A DNA stretch of 33,729 bases from a virus: positions 1 through 33,729 of the IMG/VR virus record IMGVR_UViG_3300014880_000077; one strand, 5' to 3'. This document shows, in pieces, positions 24,360-31,318 of this stretch. The notes under the pieces were generated by a model. That model had not been told where the DNA came from. It made no database searches and was given only the letters and a program-made list of their open reading frames with translations. The translations under genes were made by a program, and so were the position numbers. Within the stretch, counting starts at the first letter, position 1. Each line of letters begins with the position of its first letter.

Positions 24360-25496
24360 TCAAAACGCTGGTTCGTCCGTTGACCCCGATGTGTCGCCTC
24401 CTTCCCCCCCATCCTGCATACCAACCTCGGAGTCACTGTCGAATACGGCAGCGTTGATATACAGTTCTTGTAGATACCGTCCCTTGCTAACCTTTGAATC
24501 ACCATCACTGGGACTTGGATCGGAAAGTGCTTTAGCTTCCGCAAAGCACTGGCGAAACAAATCCTTCATTTCCTCTGGATCAGTTCCGTACTCCAACAAT
24601 TTCGGCCCGTCCGCAAAACGTAAGACATACCAAGTCTGCGTATTCTCAGTATGTTTCTCTGTAAACAGCCACTTCACTCTCCCCCAAAACGGTAGCTTAG
24701 ACATGCGCTGGGCAATGCAACTAGAAACCAGTCGTTGGCCAGTCCGGAAAGAAGTCTTGGAAAACGAGGCAATCATTAATCCCGTTCGCAAGCTCCCATC
24801 ATCGTTTAGGCCATAACCCAAGATATTCAGGTGCTCGGTAACTGGCGGTGCGGCACCTTTCACTGGTGCTTTCCAGGTTCCTTTAGGTGGCCATAGCCCT
24901 TCTCGCACCCGCTGAATCATAGGGTCCAGTTCTTTCCAGTGGAACATCGTCTGCCCCTGTTGCCGCTCTTCTTTATTCGGCCAAAGGCAGTATTCACTGG
25001 GCAGCCGCATGATCGGCACAAACGGCAGGTAATGCACAGCCGCCACATCACTTTCCGCAACACCTTTCCGCAGCAACCAAGGCGCTTTCCCTTTGATACT
25101 AATAACCTCGCGGTTTAAGTTATCAAAAAGCACGCCACCTTCCCACCCGCCAATCCGCTCGCCTGCCAACTCTTTAGTCGTCGGCTGACCAATAGAGATT
25201 CGGGAAATCTGAATCTCCCCGACGCCAACATTCTCTTGCGTAGCATCCTCGATAGTCTGCATGTCCTTATCCCAGCTATCGGGAAGGTCAAGGCCGTCTG
25301 CCTCGTACTTTGACTTAACGATAGCAGTTGCCGCAGTATTAGTCACAGCAGTAGATGCGGTGGCGATGGCAGTTGTCGCAGGTGGATCAACTGTCTTTTC
25401 CGTAGAAACTGTCTTTTCAGTGGAAACTGGCGAGATGCGATCCACGTCCTCTTTAATCTCGTTTTGTTCTTCAGTTGCTGCTACTTTTTTAGCCAT
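24360..25496 (-). CDS. Candidate SSB-like phage protein, acidic C-terminal tail
   Basis: The protein is about 378 residues from the ATG at 25496, which has AGGAG 7 bases upstream. After a loose Ala/Thr-rich N-terminus (including VSTEKTVSTEKTV, two degraded palindrome-like units) a folded core runs from about 95 to 330 (EIQISRISIGQP, EGGVLFDNLNREVISIKGKA, VHYLPFVPIMRLPSEYCLWP). This layout resembles a broad family of phage proteins that may bind DNA or act in recombination. The tail is strongly acidic and ends with an aromatic tip (GSTDEPAF), as single-stranded DNA binding proteins do. The SSB idea rests on that tail and the position with replication genes; no OB fold is proved. First gene after the strong promoter. 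Confidence 0.7.
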   Translation of the reverse strand: MAKKVAATEEQNEIKEDVDRISPVSTEKTVSTEKTVDPPATTAIATASTAVTNTAATAIVKSKYEADGLDLPDSWDKDMQTIEDATQENVGVGEIQISRISIGQPTTKELAGERIGGWEGGVLFDNLNREVISIKGKAPWLLRKGVAESDVAAVHYLPFVPIMRLPSEYCLWPNKEERQQGQTMFHWKELDPMIQRVREGLWPPKGTWKAPVKGAAPPVTEHLNILGYGLNDDGSLRTGLMIASFSKTSFRTGQRLVSSCIAQRMSKLPFWGRVKWLFTEKHTENTQTWYVLRFADGPKLLEYGTDPEEMKDLFRQCFAEAKALSDPSPSDGDSKVSKGRYLQELYINAAVFDSDSEVGMQDGGEGGDTSGSTDEPAF

Positions 25497-25508
25497 TTGT
25501 GAACTCCT

Positions 25509-25523
25509 GTTTCCAGTGGAAAG
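25509..25523. repeat. Dispersed palindrome, near-copy, last base changed
   Basis: GTTTCCAGTGGAAAG lies in the leader between the strong promoter and the SSB-like start codon at 25496. Confidence 0.8.
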
Positions 25524-25642
25524 TTTTTTGAAAATATGTTTCTCACATACTTTCCTTATCGACCGGAAACTTGGCTTTCTCCATTTAGGCTTGTTGAGGT
25601 TGTTCAAGGCAGCTTAATCGCAATCAAACTAGCACGGCCTTC

Positions 25643-25715
25643 ATTATACCATATTGATTCCTGCTTGTCAAGGGGTTTAGAAAAATATTTCAAAAATATT
25701 TTTTATGATATCGTA
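25643..25715 (-). promoter_or_regulatory. Consensus sigma-70 promoter with A/T-rich upstream element
   Basis: On the minus strand, TTGACA (25671-25666), a 17-base spacer and TATAAT (25648-25643) match the bacterial consensus exactly. Directly upstream (about 25680-25715) lie A- and T-tracts (AAAAAATATTTTT) that look like an UP element. Transcription would start near 25636 and leave a leader of about 140 nt, containing a palindrome near-copy, before the SSB-like gene. Confidence 0.88.
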
Positions 25716-25721
25716 GACACT

Positions 25722-26696
25722 CTAATCTAAAATATCACCAAGTTCGGATTGCACATCTTCTGGAGGAAGAGCTTTCGCAAGTTCTTTGCTCTCCTGTTCT
25801 TCTTTTTCAGCTAACACTTCCCCGATATCAGGTATCCCACTTTCTTCCATTGCCACAACGTGTTCCAGTTGTGCCTCAACCCAAGTTTGTGGATTGAAAA
25901 CTTCCTCTTGAGCTGGCTCGTCAAAGATAGGGTTCCCAATAGCAGGGTCAATCCGTACAGGAGGAGGCGGAAAGGGATGGGAGATTTGGGCTGCGGCTGA
26001 GTCGGAGTTTCCAGTGGAAACTTCTTCGTCTGCTAAGTCCCCTGGATATCCTTTCGGCTTCACAACTTTAGCTGGTCCCACGCTCTTCTCTAAAGAAGAT
26101 AAGACATCCATATCAATGAGGCAGGAGTAATCATCTTCATGGAAAGCTGTGGCAGGAATGGCAAGATAAAGCTGTCCGTTGATGCACTGCCACTCTCCTT
26201 TGCGGAGAATGCTGGCAGTCGCAGTATCTCGATCGATTCTGGCATTGTGCTTGGTCGCCCTATGTCGCTTGTTCAAAGAAGCCACAAGCCGAATGACCGG
26301 TATCTTACTCATACCGACATTAACACACTGCTCAACAATGTCCTCGGCCTTCCAGCCGATCTTCCACTTCTGCCAGACAATGTAGAAATTGTCTAAAGAA
26401 AGTTCCATAGTGTCAGCGAACTCTTTACGCTGCTCGCATTTCTTTCCTTGGCGTTGCGTATAGAGAATCGCATAGATATCACACAGCGAGATAGCCGCTA
26501 AGCGAATCCCGTTGCACTTTTGCCGAATCGAGTCTAACGGGATGCCGTTCTTATACCACGCGAGAATACGGGTAATAGCAAGGTCGCTAACCTCATCTTT
26601 GCGGAAACGCAGATGAACTTGTTTAGGTTTCAAATGCGCTACGCGCATGTTTTTATGGTAGTCAGGACGAAAGTATTTCGGATTGGAAGGTTTCAT
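25722..26696 (-). CDS. Hypothetical protein with possible HTH
   Basis: This 324-residue protein is basic in its first half (NMRVAHLKPKQVHLRFRKDE), then has helices that could form an HTH (ILAWYKNGIPLDSIRQKCNG). The region to about 190 is folded (VWQKWKIGWKAEDIVEQCVN). The C-terminal 100 residues are Pro/Glu-rich and disordered-looking, with palindrome-encoded VSTGN (226-230) at the boundary. It overlaps the gene upstream by ATGA and is the last gene before the strong promoter. No family recognised; a DNA-binding regulator is possible but unproved. Confidence 0.7.
   Translation of the reverse strand: MKPSNPKYFRPDYHKNMRVAHLKPKQVHLRFRKDEVSDLAITRILAWYKNGIPLDSIRQKCNGIRLAAISLCDIYAILYTQRQGKKCEQRKEFADTMELSLDNFYIVWQKWKIGWKAEDIVEQCVNVGMSKIPVIRLVASLNKRHRATKHNARIDRDTATASILRKGEWQCINGQLYLAIPATAFHEDDYSCLIDMDVLSSLEKSVGPAKVVKPKGYPGDLADEEVSTGNSDSAAAQISHPFPPPPVRIDPAIGNPIFDEPAQEEVFNPQTWVEAQLEHVVAMEESGIPDIGEVLAEKEEQESKELAKALPPEDVQSELGDILD
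26007..26021. repeat. Dispersed palindrome, exact copy, centre G
   Basis: Inside the gene 25722-26696, read as VSTGN between the folded part and the Pro-rich tail. Confidence 0.95.
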
Positions 26697-26890
26697 ATTA
26701 TAATAAATTTGGTTTTGAGAAGCTTGAGAATCTTTTCGGCTTCACCCGGTAAAGTGGAGTTCAAAAGCTTCTCTAGTTCGTCTCGTTTTCCGATAAACGA
26801 AAGTTCGGTTAAGTTGTCAATTAACTTCCCCCACGGAGTTACTTGACGACCAGGGAATTGTGGTTCGCTTGCTAATTGTTCTCGGCTCAT
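26693..26890 (-). CDS. Small hypothetical protein
   Basis: This 65-residue, predicted helical protein (WGKLIDNLTELSFIGKRDEL then EKLLNSTLPGEAEKILKLLK) has no recognised family. It overlaps both neighbours by ATGA, so the three genes are probably translated in a coupled way. Confidence 0.65.
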   Translation of the reverse strand: MSREQLASEPQFPGRQVTPWGKLIDNLTELSFIGKRDELEKLLNSTLPGEAEKILKLLKTKFIII

Positions 26891-27609
26891 AATAAAAACT
26901 TCCTTGTTTCTCCGTTAACAGAATGAACTTTGAGGCTATGTATGACATTTCCATACACACTGAAAGGTAAGGAAAGGTGAGTTGTCTGTACGCAGACTTT
27001 AGAAACCAATGTCAAAGGGATACTCCAGCCGATCCCGTAACTGCTGCTGCGGAAGCCGTAAGGTAGGTTCGTTCCGGTTGGTAGCTGATTCCCCTTCCCG
27101 TACCCCAAACGTTTTGAGGAGTTTTCGCCACTCCGAATCATACTGGTGTTCAATACTTTCAATGGCCGATTTGCCAACAAGCTTGCCAGTACGGATTGCG
27201 GAAGTACATAGAGACAGTTTAGAGTGTGAGCTAATCCCTCCCGCAATCTTATTAAATCTGGACATGATTTCACGGAGCACTGGTGTTGCCAAAACCAATA
27301 GTAAATACGACAATGGTTCTTTTTCTGCCAGTGCAAGTCCTTTAGCCAGCGATTCTGGTAGATGATGCCATGCTTGGTCAAGCCCACCGACTTCACTTCG
27401 AAAAAAATCTTCCGATCCTGCTTCCATCTGAGGTCCGGACATACCTTTACCCTCGCGTCTGTGCAGTAACGAACAGCCCCAGTGGCTACGCTGGTCGCCT
27501 CTTCAAAGAAATCGCCACACCAATTCCGTGCGGAAGCACGGGTAATTAAGGTTTCCAGTGGAAACAAAGTTGATTGAATTTCAGTTGTTTTCTGTCTGGG
27601 AAGTAACAT
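26887..27609 (-). CDS. PD-(D/E)XK nuclease-like protein
   Basis: In this 240-residue protein, residues about 28-110 read as a restriction-endonuclease-like core: WCGDFFEEATSVATGAV, then KVCPDLRWKQDRKIFFEVKS, giving the P-D and E-x-K catalytic signature. RWLKDLHWQKKNHCRIYYWF then gives the following helix and strand. This is the Holliday-resolvase/VRR-type nuclease layout. The C-terminal 120 residues are not recognised. A shorter internal open frame (26999-27442) in another phase lacks such a motif. A palindrome copy near the N-terminus encodes FPLET (16-20), one of two copies read in a different frame. The substrate is unknown. Confidence 0.7.
   Translation of the reverse strand: MLLPRQKTTEIQSTLFPLETLITRASARNWCGDFFEEATSVATGAVRYCTDARVKVCPDLRWKQDRKIFFEVKSVGLTKHGIIYQNRWLKDLHWQKKNHCRIYYWFWQHQCSVKSCPDLIRLREGLAHTLNCLYVLPQSVLASLLANRPLKVLNTSMIRSGENSSKRLGYGKGNQLPTGTNLPYGFRSSSYGIGWSIPLTLVSKVCVQTTHLSLPFSVYGNVIHSLKVHSVNGETRKFLL
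27551..27565. repeat. Dispersed palindrome, exact copy, centre G
   Basis: Near the 5' end of the nuclease-like gene, read in the second frame as FPLET. Confidence 0.95.
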
Positions 27610-27611
27610 AT

Positions 27612-27938
27612 TTAGTCAGGAAGTTCCACTGGCTTAATTAGTTCCAGTACAAAAATGTTTAATTCGCGGTAGCTTTCGTACTTAAGCTGTTCGGTTTCGT
27701 GGATTTTCTGTGTGATATGATCCAAGTCACACCCTTCCGTAGCGTATTGATAGAACGGAATGACCGCTTCGCACCGCTTAATTGCCAAATAAGCAGGATG
27801 CCGGAGCATTTGCTGAGCGATAAAGCGGTCGCACTGGATGCAGACAATCGCAGAGACGAGTGGCAGGTAATCAATGCGACCAACTGATTCCGTAGAACCT
27901 TCAGTAATATCAGTGGCACCGCAGCGTTCGCATTGCAT
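27612..27938 (-). CDS. Small zinc-ribbon-like protein
   Basis: This 108-residue protein has CERCGATD at residues 3-6 and VCIQCDRF at about 33-36, giving two C-x-x-C knuckles that suggest one zinc site. Further C and H residues follow (RCEAVIPFYQYATEGCDLDH). The rest is helical. No family recognised. It ends 2 bp before the nuclease-like gene and could be a partner of it, which is only a context inference. Confidence 0.65.
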   Translation of the reverse strand: MQCERCGATDITEGSTESVGRIDYLPLVSAIVCIQCDRFIAQQMLRHPAYLAIKRCEAVIPFYQYATEGCDLDHITQKIHETEQLKYESYRELNIFVLELIKPVELPD

Positions 27939-27942
27939 TGGA

Positions 27943-28245
27943 TTACTTTGTTAATTTAGCATGACCTGATGGTTGATACTTCACTGTAGTAGTTTCAACT
28001 ACCCAGCGGTCACTATAGCTTCCATCACACCACATTTTCTTAGAAATTTTATCCGGCAGTGTTGGTGATTCGATATCTTCAGCAAGTACAGAAGCATAAT
28101 TGCTAATTGAATCAGCAATATTATCGCATTTCGATCCAAAGCACCACTCATGAACGCGATCTATAGCACCAATGACTATCAAGATTGCCAGTAATGCCAA
28201 CTCAATCAACGGTAGCCACCAGATATCAAACCAGAACCATAGCAT
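27943..28245 (-). CDS. Small membrane protein
   Basis: This 100-residue protein opens with a strongly hydrophobic segment (WFWFDIWWLPLIELALLAIL, continuing IVIGAI), residues about 3-28: one membrane helix or signal anchor. The rest is soluble, with Cys at about 35, 40 and 72. GGAG lies seven bases before the ATG at 28245. A phage inner-membrane or superinfection-related role is possible but no family is seen. Confidence 0.65.
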   Translation of the reverse strand: MLWFWFDIWWLPLIELALLAILIVIGAIDRVHEWCFGSKCDNIADSISNYASVLAEDIESPTLPDKISKKMWCDGSYSDRWVVETTTVKYQPSGHAKLTK

Positions 28246-28260
28246 GACAAATCTCCTGTG

Positions 28261-28289
28261 CTAACTATCGTATATACTAACTATCGTAT
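28261..28289. repeat. Short tandem duplication at a stop codon
   Basis: CTAACTATCGTAT occurs twice, at 28261-28273 and 28277-28289 (offset 16 bp). It covers the stop codon of the DUF4031 gene; the gap to 28246 otherwise holds nothing visible. Confidence 0.8.
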
Positions 28290-28732
28290 GGCGAAGTAGG
28301 ACGGGAAGTGTTACTAGTAGCGATGCCAGTTAGCACTGGTGGAATGGACGGAGCGGGAAGGGTGGAAGTAGCTGTGGTAAGTTGTGATGTAAGTTCCAGT
28401 GGTTGTTGGCTAACGGGAACCTCTTCCACCTCATGCAGAATGATTTCAGGATGGGTTTTTAACAACCACTCTCTAGTTGTAGTGGTTTTGGCACCAAGAC
28501 GCAATGCCTGAAGTCGTTTGTTCGGAGTTAAATCGAAGTGGGCAGATGGTGTCCCTAGCTTTTGGACCCAGGCCCGTTTCAGTCCCAGCTTCTCACCAAA
28601 GGCCAGTAACTCGGCTTCCGAGTCGGCCCACATATGGCACCACTTACCGCCAGTTTTCCTGGCAACAGCACGAGCGGCATGGGCGGTAGCTTCAATCGGC
28701 CACGAGAAAACCTCGTCCACATAAACAGCCAT
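28277..28732 (-). CDS. DUF4031-family protein
   Basis: This 151-residue protein matches DUF4031, a small family widespread in phages and bacteria: MAVYVDEVFSWPI at the start, GGKWCHMWADSEAELLAFGE then KLGLKRAWVQKLGTPSAHFD, and PNKRLQALRLGAKTTTTREW. The W-C-H-M-x-A-D and H-x-D-L/I-x-x-x-x-R-x-x-A-x-x-x-G-A runs are the family core; its biochemical role is not known. The C-terminal 45 residues are Pro/Thr/Ser-rich and probably disordered. It ends at a short tandem duplication. Confidence 0.82.
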   Translation of the reverse strand: MAVYVDEVFSWPIEATAHAARAVARKTGGKWCHMWADSEAELLAFGEKLGLKRAWVQKLGTPSAHFDLTPNKRLQALRLGAKTTTTREWLLKTHPEIILHEVEEVPVSQQPLELTSQLTTATSTLPAPSIPPVLTGIATSNTSRPTSPYDS

Positions 28733-28733
28733 G

Positions 28734-29246
28734 TTACTTCTCCGGTATAAGAGCCTTAGTTTCCACTGGAAACTTTTTTGGACGTTCCTTAATTAACCCT
28801 CTTCGCCACATAACTTCCGGCAATTCCTTTTTATCACCAAGAAAGTAATCTGGTTGCGGAGTATAGGTTAATGCATTATGAAACATATGGCCTTTCTCGT
28901 CATCAGTCCATGATATAGTACGGCAATGCTGACCAGGATTGTATGATTCACCACCATTTTGAGACCAATGTCCATCGTAAGCCCATTCAGGAAAACGGTC
29001 GATGGCAATAAAGAAACCGTCTTTACCACGCAACTCCCAAGTATAATGTGTGATAGTTACTCCATGAGATTTTAGGATTTCTTGTACACTTTGTTCCTTA
29101 CCACGTTCAAAGCCATGTCTGTAAACACCAAGTAAACATCCCAACCCACAAATAAAACCAAAGAGATGAGTGAGCGTAAAGCGGGGAGCTGGGATATACC
29201 AGCCGCATAACAGGAATGCGACAGAAGAAATACAAGGTAGCATCAT
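28734..29246 (-). CDS. Predicted membrane protein
   Basis: This 170-residue protein has two hydrophobic segments at about residues 3-18 (LPCISSVAFLLCGWYI) and 24-42 (LTHLFGFICGLGCLLGVYRH), joined by a short loop, suggesting a small hairpin in the membrane. The remainder (TITHYTWELRGKDGFFIAID and RFPEWAYDGHWSQNGGESYN) is soluble and aromatic-rich. A palindrome copy near the C-terminus encodes FPVET, in a different frame from most copies. Not recognised. It ends one base before the DUF4031 start. Confidence 0.65.
   Translation of the reverse strand: MMLPCISSVAFLLCGWYIPAPRFTLTHLFGFICGLGCLLGVYRHGFERGKEQSVQEILKSHGVTITHYTWELRGKDGFFIAIDRFPEWAYDGHWSQNGGESYNPGQHCRTISWTDDEKGHMFHNALTYTPQPDYFLGDKKELPEVMWRRGLIKERPKKFPVETKALIPEK
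28759..28773. repeat. Dispersed palindrome, exact copy, centre C
   Basis: Near the 3' end of the membrane-protein gene, read in the second frame as FPVET. Confidence 0.95.
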
Positions 29247-29253
29247 AGTTTAT

Positions 29254-29568
29254 TCACCCGTTCTGGTCTACAATAAACATGGTTCGTTCCTCGCCTGACG
29301 GCGTTTCCCAATCTTTAGTTTGGTAATTAATCTTTCGATCACTCAGGAAACCAGTCATCTGAAGGAAATCAATGGCTCTGTTAACATTTTCGTGATGCAA
29401 AGGTATTTCGAAATCACGCCCAGTTTGCACGGCTGCAACGAAAGTAGAAAACTCATATCCTAACACGAAAATCACTCTCGAATCAGAAATGTCCTTGAAA
29501 TCTTCGTTCTCAATTCCAAAAGGAATTTCCATTTCGTTGTCATAATCATCGCCAGCCACGTTAGTCAT
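29254..29568 (-). CDS. Small acidic hypothetical protein
   Basis: This 104-residue protein has a very acidic N-terminus (DDYDNEMEIPFGIENEDFKD), then a beta-alpha stretch (SRVIFVLGYEFSTFVAAVQT). No family recognised. Its start lies 8 bp inside the end of the gene upstream, so translation is probably coupled. Confidence 0.6.
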   Translation of the reverse strand: MTNVAGDDYDNEMEIPFGIENEDFKDISDSRVIFVLGYEFSTFVAAVQTGRDFEIPLHHENVNRAIDFLQMTGFLSDRKINYQTKDWETPSGEERTMFIVDQNG

Positions 29569-29950
29569 CCCCTCCCATCCCTATCTCATCGCTGATATCA
29601 ACATCCAGACTGGGCGGTAAGATAAAGATTTGGTCTACGTTGGTCAGCGGCATCGGCTGTGTTTGAATTTCTCCATTGCTAGTCTGTAGGTAGGCTGCGT
29701 CTCCAGTTTGTAGGAAATGCAGTAGCCGATACTCCGCCGAAGGTTCGAAGAAGTATTCGTGGGCTTCGTACTTCGTCTTCCAGAAATCCAAGAACTCGTG
29801 TTCCGGACGTGGTTCGAGGGTCACTAGCCAATCCATAAGGATGTGGCCGCGAGCCTGATAAAATGGCGTGCGGTCACCCTGGTAGAGCGTGGAGATTAAC
29901 TGCTCCGCTCCTTGTGGTTTGCAGAAACAGAGGTAGTGGTGGAGTGGCAT
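29561..29950 (-). CDS. Hypothetical protein
   Basis: This 129-residue protein opens MPLHHYLCFCKPQGAEQLIS. It contains FYQARGHILMDWLVTLEPRP and EFLDFWKTKYEAHEYFFEPS, aromatic and mixed alpha/beta. The acidic end (SLDVDISDEIGMGGDD) overlaps the next gene. No family recognised. Confidence 0.6.
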   Translation of the reverse strand: MPLHHYLCFCKPQGAEQLISTLYQGDRTPFYQARGHILMDWLVTLEPRPEHEFLDFWKTKYEAHEYFFEPSAEYRLLHFLQTGDAAYLQTSNGEIQTQPMPLTNVDQIFILPPSLDVDISDEIGMGGDD

Positions 29951-29955
29951 GGATG

Positions 29956-30474
29956 TTATTTTTTGAAGTGACCGTGCTCTTCAGCATACTCGATTGCTTG
30001 GTCCATCCAGGTTTTATCTTTCTTTTCGTTTAAGTTTCCAGTGGAAACTTCTGGCGTCCCATCAACTTCAAATTTCTGTTTTCTGTTTATCTCGGTATTT
30101 ACTAACCAGAGTAAACAGTACGCCCCTAAATCCCTGACTGTATCTTCGACTGACTCACGGACTTGCGAAGTTCCGTTCTTCAGTAAAGTCTCTAGCCTAT
30201 CAATCTTATCGGACATACGGGTTCTGATCGCTGCATCTGCTGGTAACTCAGGGGCAAGACGTGGTGAAAGAAAGACTGTGCTTCCGTAATCTGCGTTTTT
30301 GCAGAGAAGTAAATCAATCCACTCAAGCCCCACGTTAGCAATCTTACATTGATCCACCGTAACTGGTGGCAAGTCATTGTGGAAGCGAACACCCAAGGCT
30401 CGCAAGACACGTAATAATTGATGACTCCGTGTCTCATCTACATCCAGCTTAATCACGATTTCCTTGTAGGTCAT
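29956..30474 (-). CDS. MazG/Nmad1-like nucleotide-modification-associated protein
   Basis: In this 172-residue protein, residues about 50-130 carry LLLCKNADYGSTVFLSPRLA, then AAIRTRMSDKIDRLETLLKN and RESVEDTVRDLGAYCLLWLV. The pattern K-N-x-D-Y-G ... R-x-x-D-K-x-x-R-L-x-x-L ... E-x-x-x-D-T-x-x-D-L-x-x-Y matches the DUF1599/Nmad1 branch of MazG-like folds, whose members are tied to nucleotide hydrolysis or base-modification pathways. The helices with E/D pairs fit metal binding. Palindrome-encoded VSTGN (143-147) marks the start of the loose C-terminal tail. It overlaps the upstream gene by TAATG. The substrate is unknown. Confidence 0.75.
   Translation of the reverse strand: MTYKEIVIKLDVDETRSHQLLRVLRALGVRFHNDLPPVTVDQCKIANVGLEWIDLLLCKNADYGSTVFLSPRLAPELPADAAIRTRMSDKIDRLETLLKNGTSQVRESVEDTVRDLGAYCLLWLVNTEINRKQKFEVDGTPEVSTGNLNEKKDKTWMDQAIEYAEEHGHFKK
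30034..30048. repeat. Dispersed palindrome, exact copy, centre G
   Basis: Inside the MazG/Nmad1-like gene, read as VSTGN before its charged tail. Confidence 0.95.
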
Positions 30475-30875
30475 TACTCTCCCCCTTGTTTGGCTAGTTG
30501 TTTGCGTTCAATCACTTTATTCGCAATCCACTCCCGCATGATATCCTCAATTTTTTCACACCAAGCCGCATACACTTCTTGATCACGAAGAATCTCCTCG
30601 TCTATCCGTAACAACGTGGCGGGAAGGAGAGAGTAATCTGCTTCCTCTAACCAGCCGGACAGCCGACGTGGTGAGCGGCAAACATGGGCTTTGAAGAACG
30701 ATTCCGGGTGGATGTAGTATAGGTAGATATCTTCATTGTCGGCAGGGCTGTCGGTAAGCTGGTCTAAAGCATCCCAGGTTTTCGTTTCCCTGTTCTGCAC
30801 AACCCTCAAAAGCATCGGTGCTCGACGAAGAGACAAGGAAACACCAGCAGCGGGACCGTCTAGGAATTTAGCCAT
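30474..30875 (-). CDS. Conserved phage hypothetical protein
   Basis: This 133-residue protein begins MAKFLDGPAAGVSLSLRRAP then MLLRVVQNRETKTWDALDQL. This 'F-L-D-G-P-A-x-G-x-x-L-x-L-R-R-x-P' opening is common in small phage proteins of unknown role. The C-terminal half is helical (ATLLRIDEEILRDQEVYAAW and on). It begins the MazG-like gene's translation unit through a TAATG overlap. Confidence 0.65.
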   Translation of the reverse strand: MAKFLDGPAAGVSLSLRRAPMLLRVVQNRETKTWDALDQLTDSPADNEDIYLYYIHPESFFKAHVCRSPRRLSGWLEEADYSLLPATLLRIDEEILRDQEVYAAWCEKIEDIMREWIANKVIERKQLAKQGGE

Positions 30876-30876
30876 G

Positions 30877-31077
30877 TTACTTAATCACCTTTTCGATATC
30901 TTTGAAGTCCACAAAGAGATTATCTACAAGTCGGTGAATAATCTCAATCTCTTCACAGTCAATCTCATCCTTAGCTGGTTCCAGATCGCCCTTAGCTTTT
31001 AAGGACTTCGTGGCGACTGCACGCAAACGATTACAGAAGACAGAATTCAGATAAGCACGAATGTTGTGGTCGGTCAT
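30877..31077 (-). CDS. Small protein, tandem paralog set, member 1
   Basis: This 66-residue helical protein (IRAYLNSVFCNRLRAVATKS, then EIEIIHRLVDNLFVDFKDIE) shares a layout with the next two genes: a hydrophobic start helix, an Arg/Lys-rich A-x-x-x-L turn and an E-I-x-I-I-x-x-L-V final helix. The resemblance is weaker than between the other two. It ends 1 bp before its neighbour. Function unknown. Confidence 0.6.
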   Translation of the reverse strand: MTDHNIRAYLNSVFCNRLRAVATKSLKAKGDLEPAKDEIDCEEIEIIHRLVDNLFVDFKDIEKVIK

Positions 31078-31085
31078 TTGTAAGT

Positions 31086-31277
31086 TTAATCACCAGAAAG
31101 AGTTTGTAAGATTGTAAAGCAAAACATCTTAGTCACAATCCGGCATTCCTTATTCAGAAGGTCTGCTGGGATTTCAATATTGAAACCGTGTCTACTCTTA
31201 AGCCGCATAATGGCTTTACGTTCTATCTCAGAGCAGACTTCTTCTAGGATGATTTCTTTATTGTTTTTATCAACCAT
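31086..31277 (-). CDS. Small protein, tandem paralog set, member 2
   Basis: This 63-residue protein aligns with member 3: EIILEEVCSEIERKAIMRLK with DIVLNEFATLVELKAMARLA, and NKECRIVTKMFCFTILQTL with RKECLVVTRLAVQELLKDL. It is helical with two conserved motifs, E-x-K-A-x-x-R-L and K-E-C-x-x-V-T. No known family. It lies 8 bp before member 1, in the same orientation, so it probably shares the transcript. Confidence 0.65.
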   Translation of the reverse strand: MVDKNNKEIILEEVCSEIERKAIMRLKSRHGFNIEIPADLLNKECRIVTKMFCFTILQTLSGD

Positions 31278-31303
31278 GCCTTACTCCAAATCCGGAACAA
31301 AAA

Positions 31304-31318
31304 GTTTCCAGTGGAAAC
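31304..31318. repeat. Dispersed palindrome, exact copy, centre G
   Basis: In the 40-bp gap between paralogs 3 and 2. Its last base is also the last base of the TAG stop codon of member 3. Confidence 0.95.

Noticed and set aside
25680-25715. Terminator upstream of the strong promoter
   Set aside because: The A/T tracts form no GC-rich stem before a T run; an UP-like element fits better.
325-31318. CRISPR array from repeated short palindromes
   Set aside because: Copies are separated by hundreds to thousands of bases of coding sequence with no spacer-like units.
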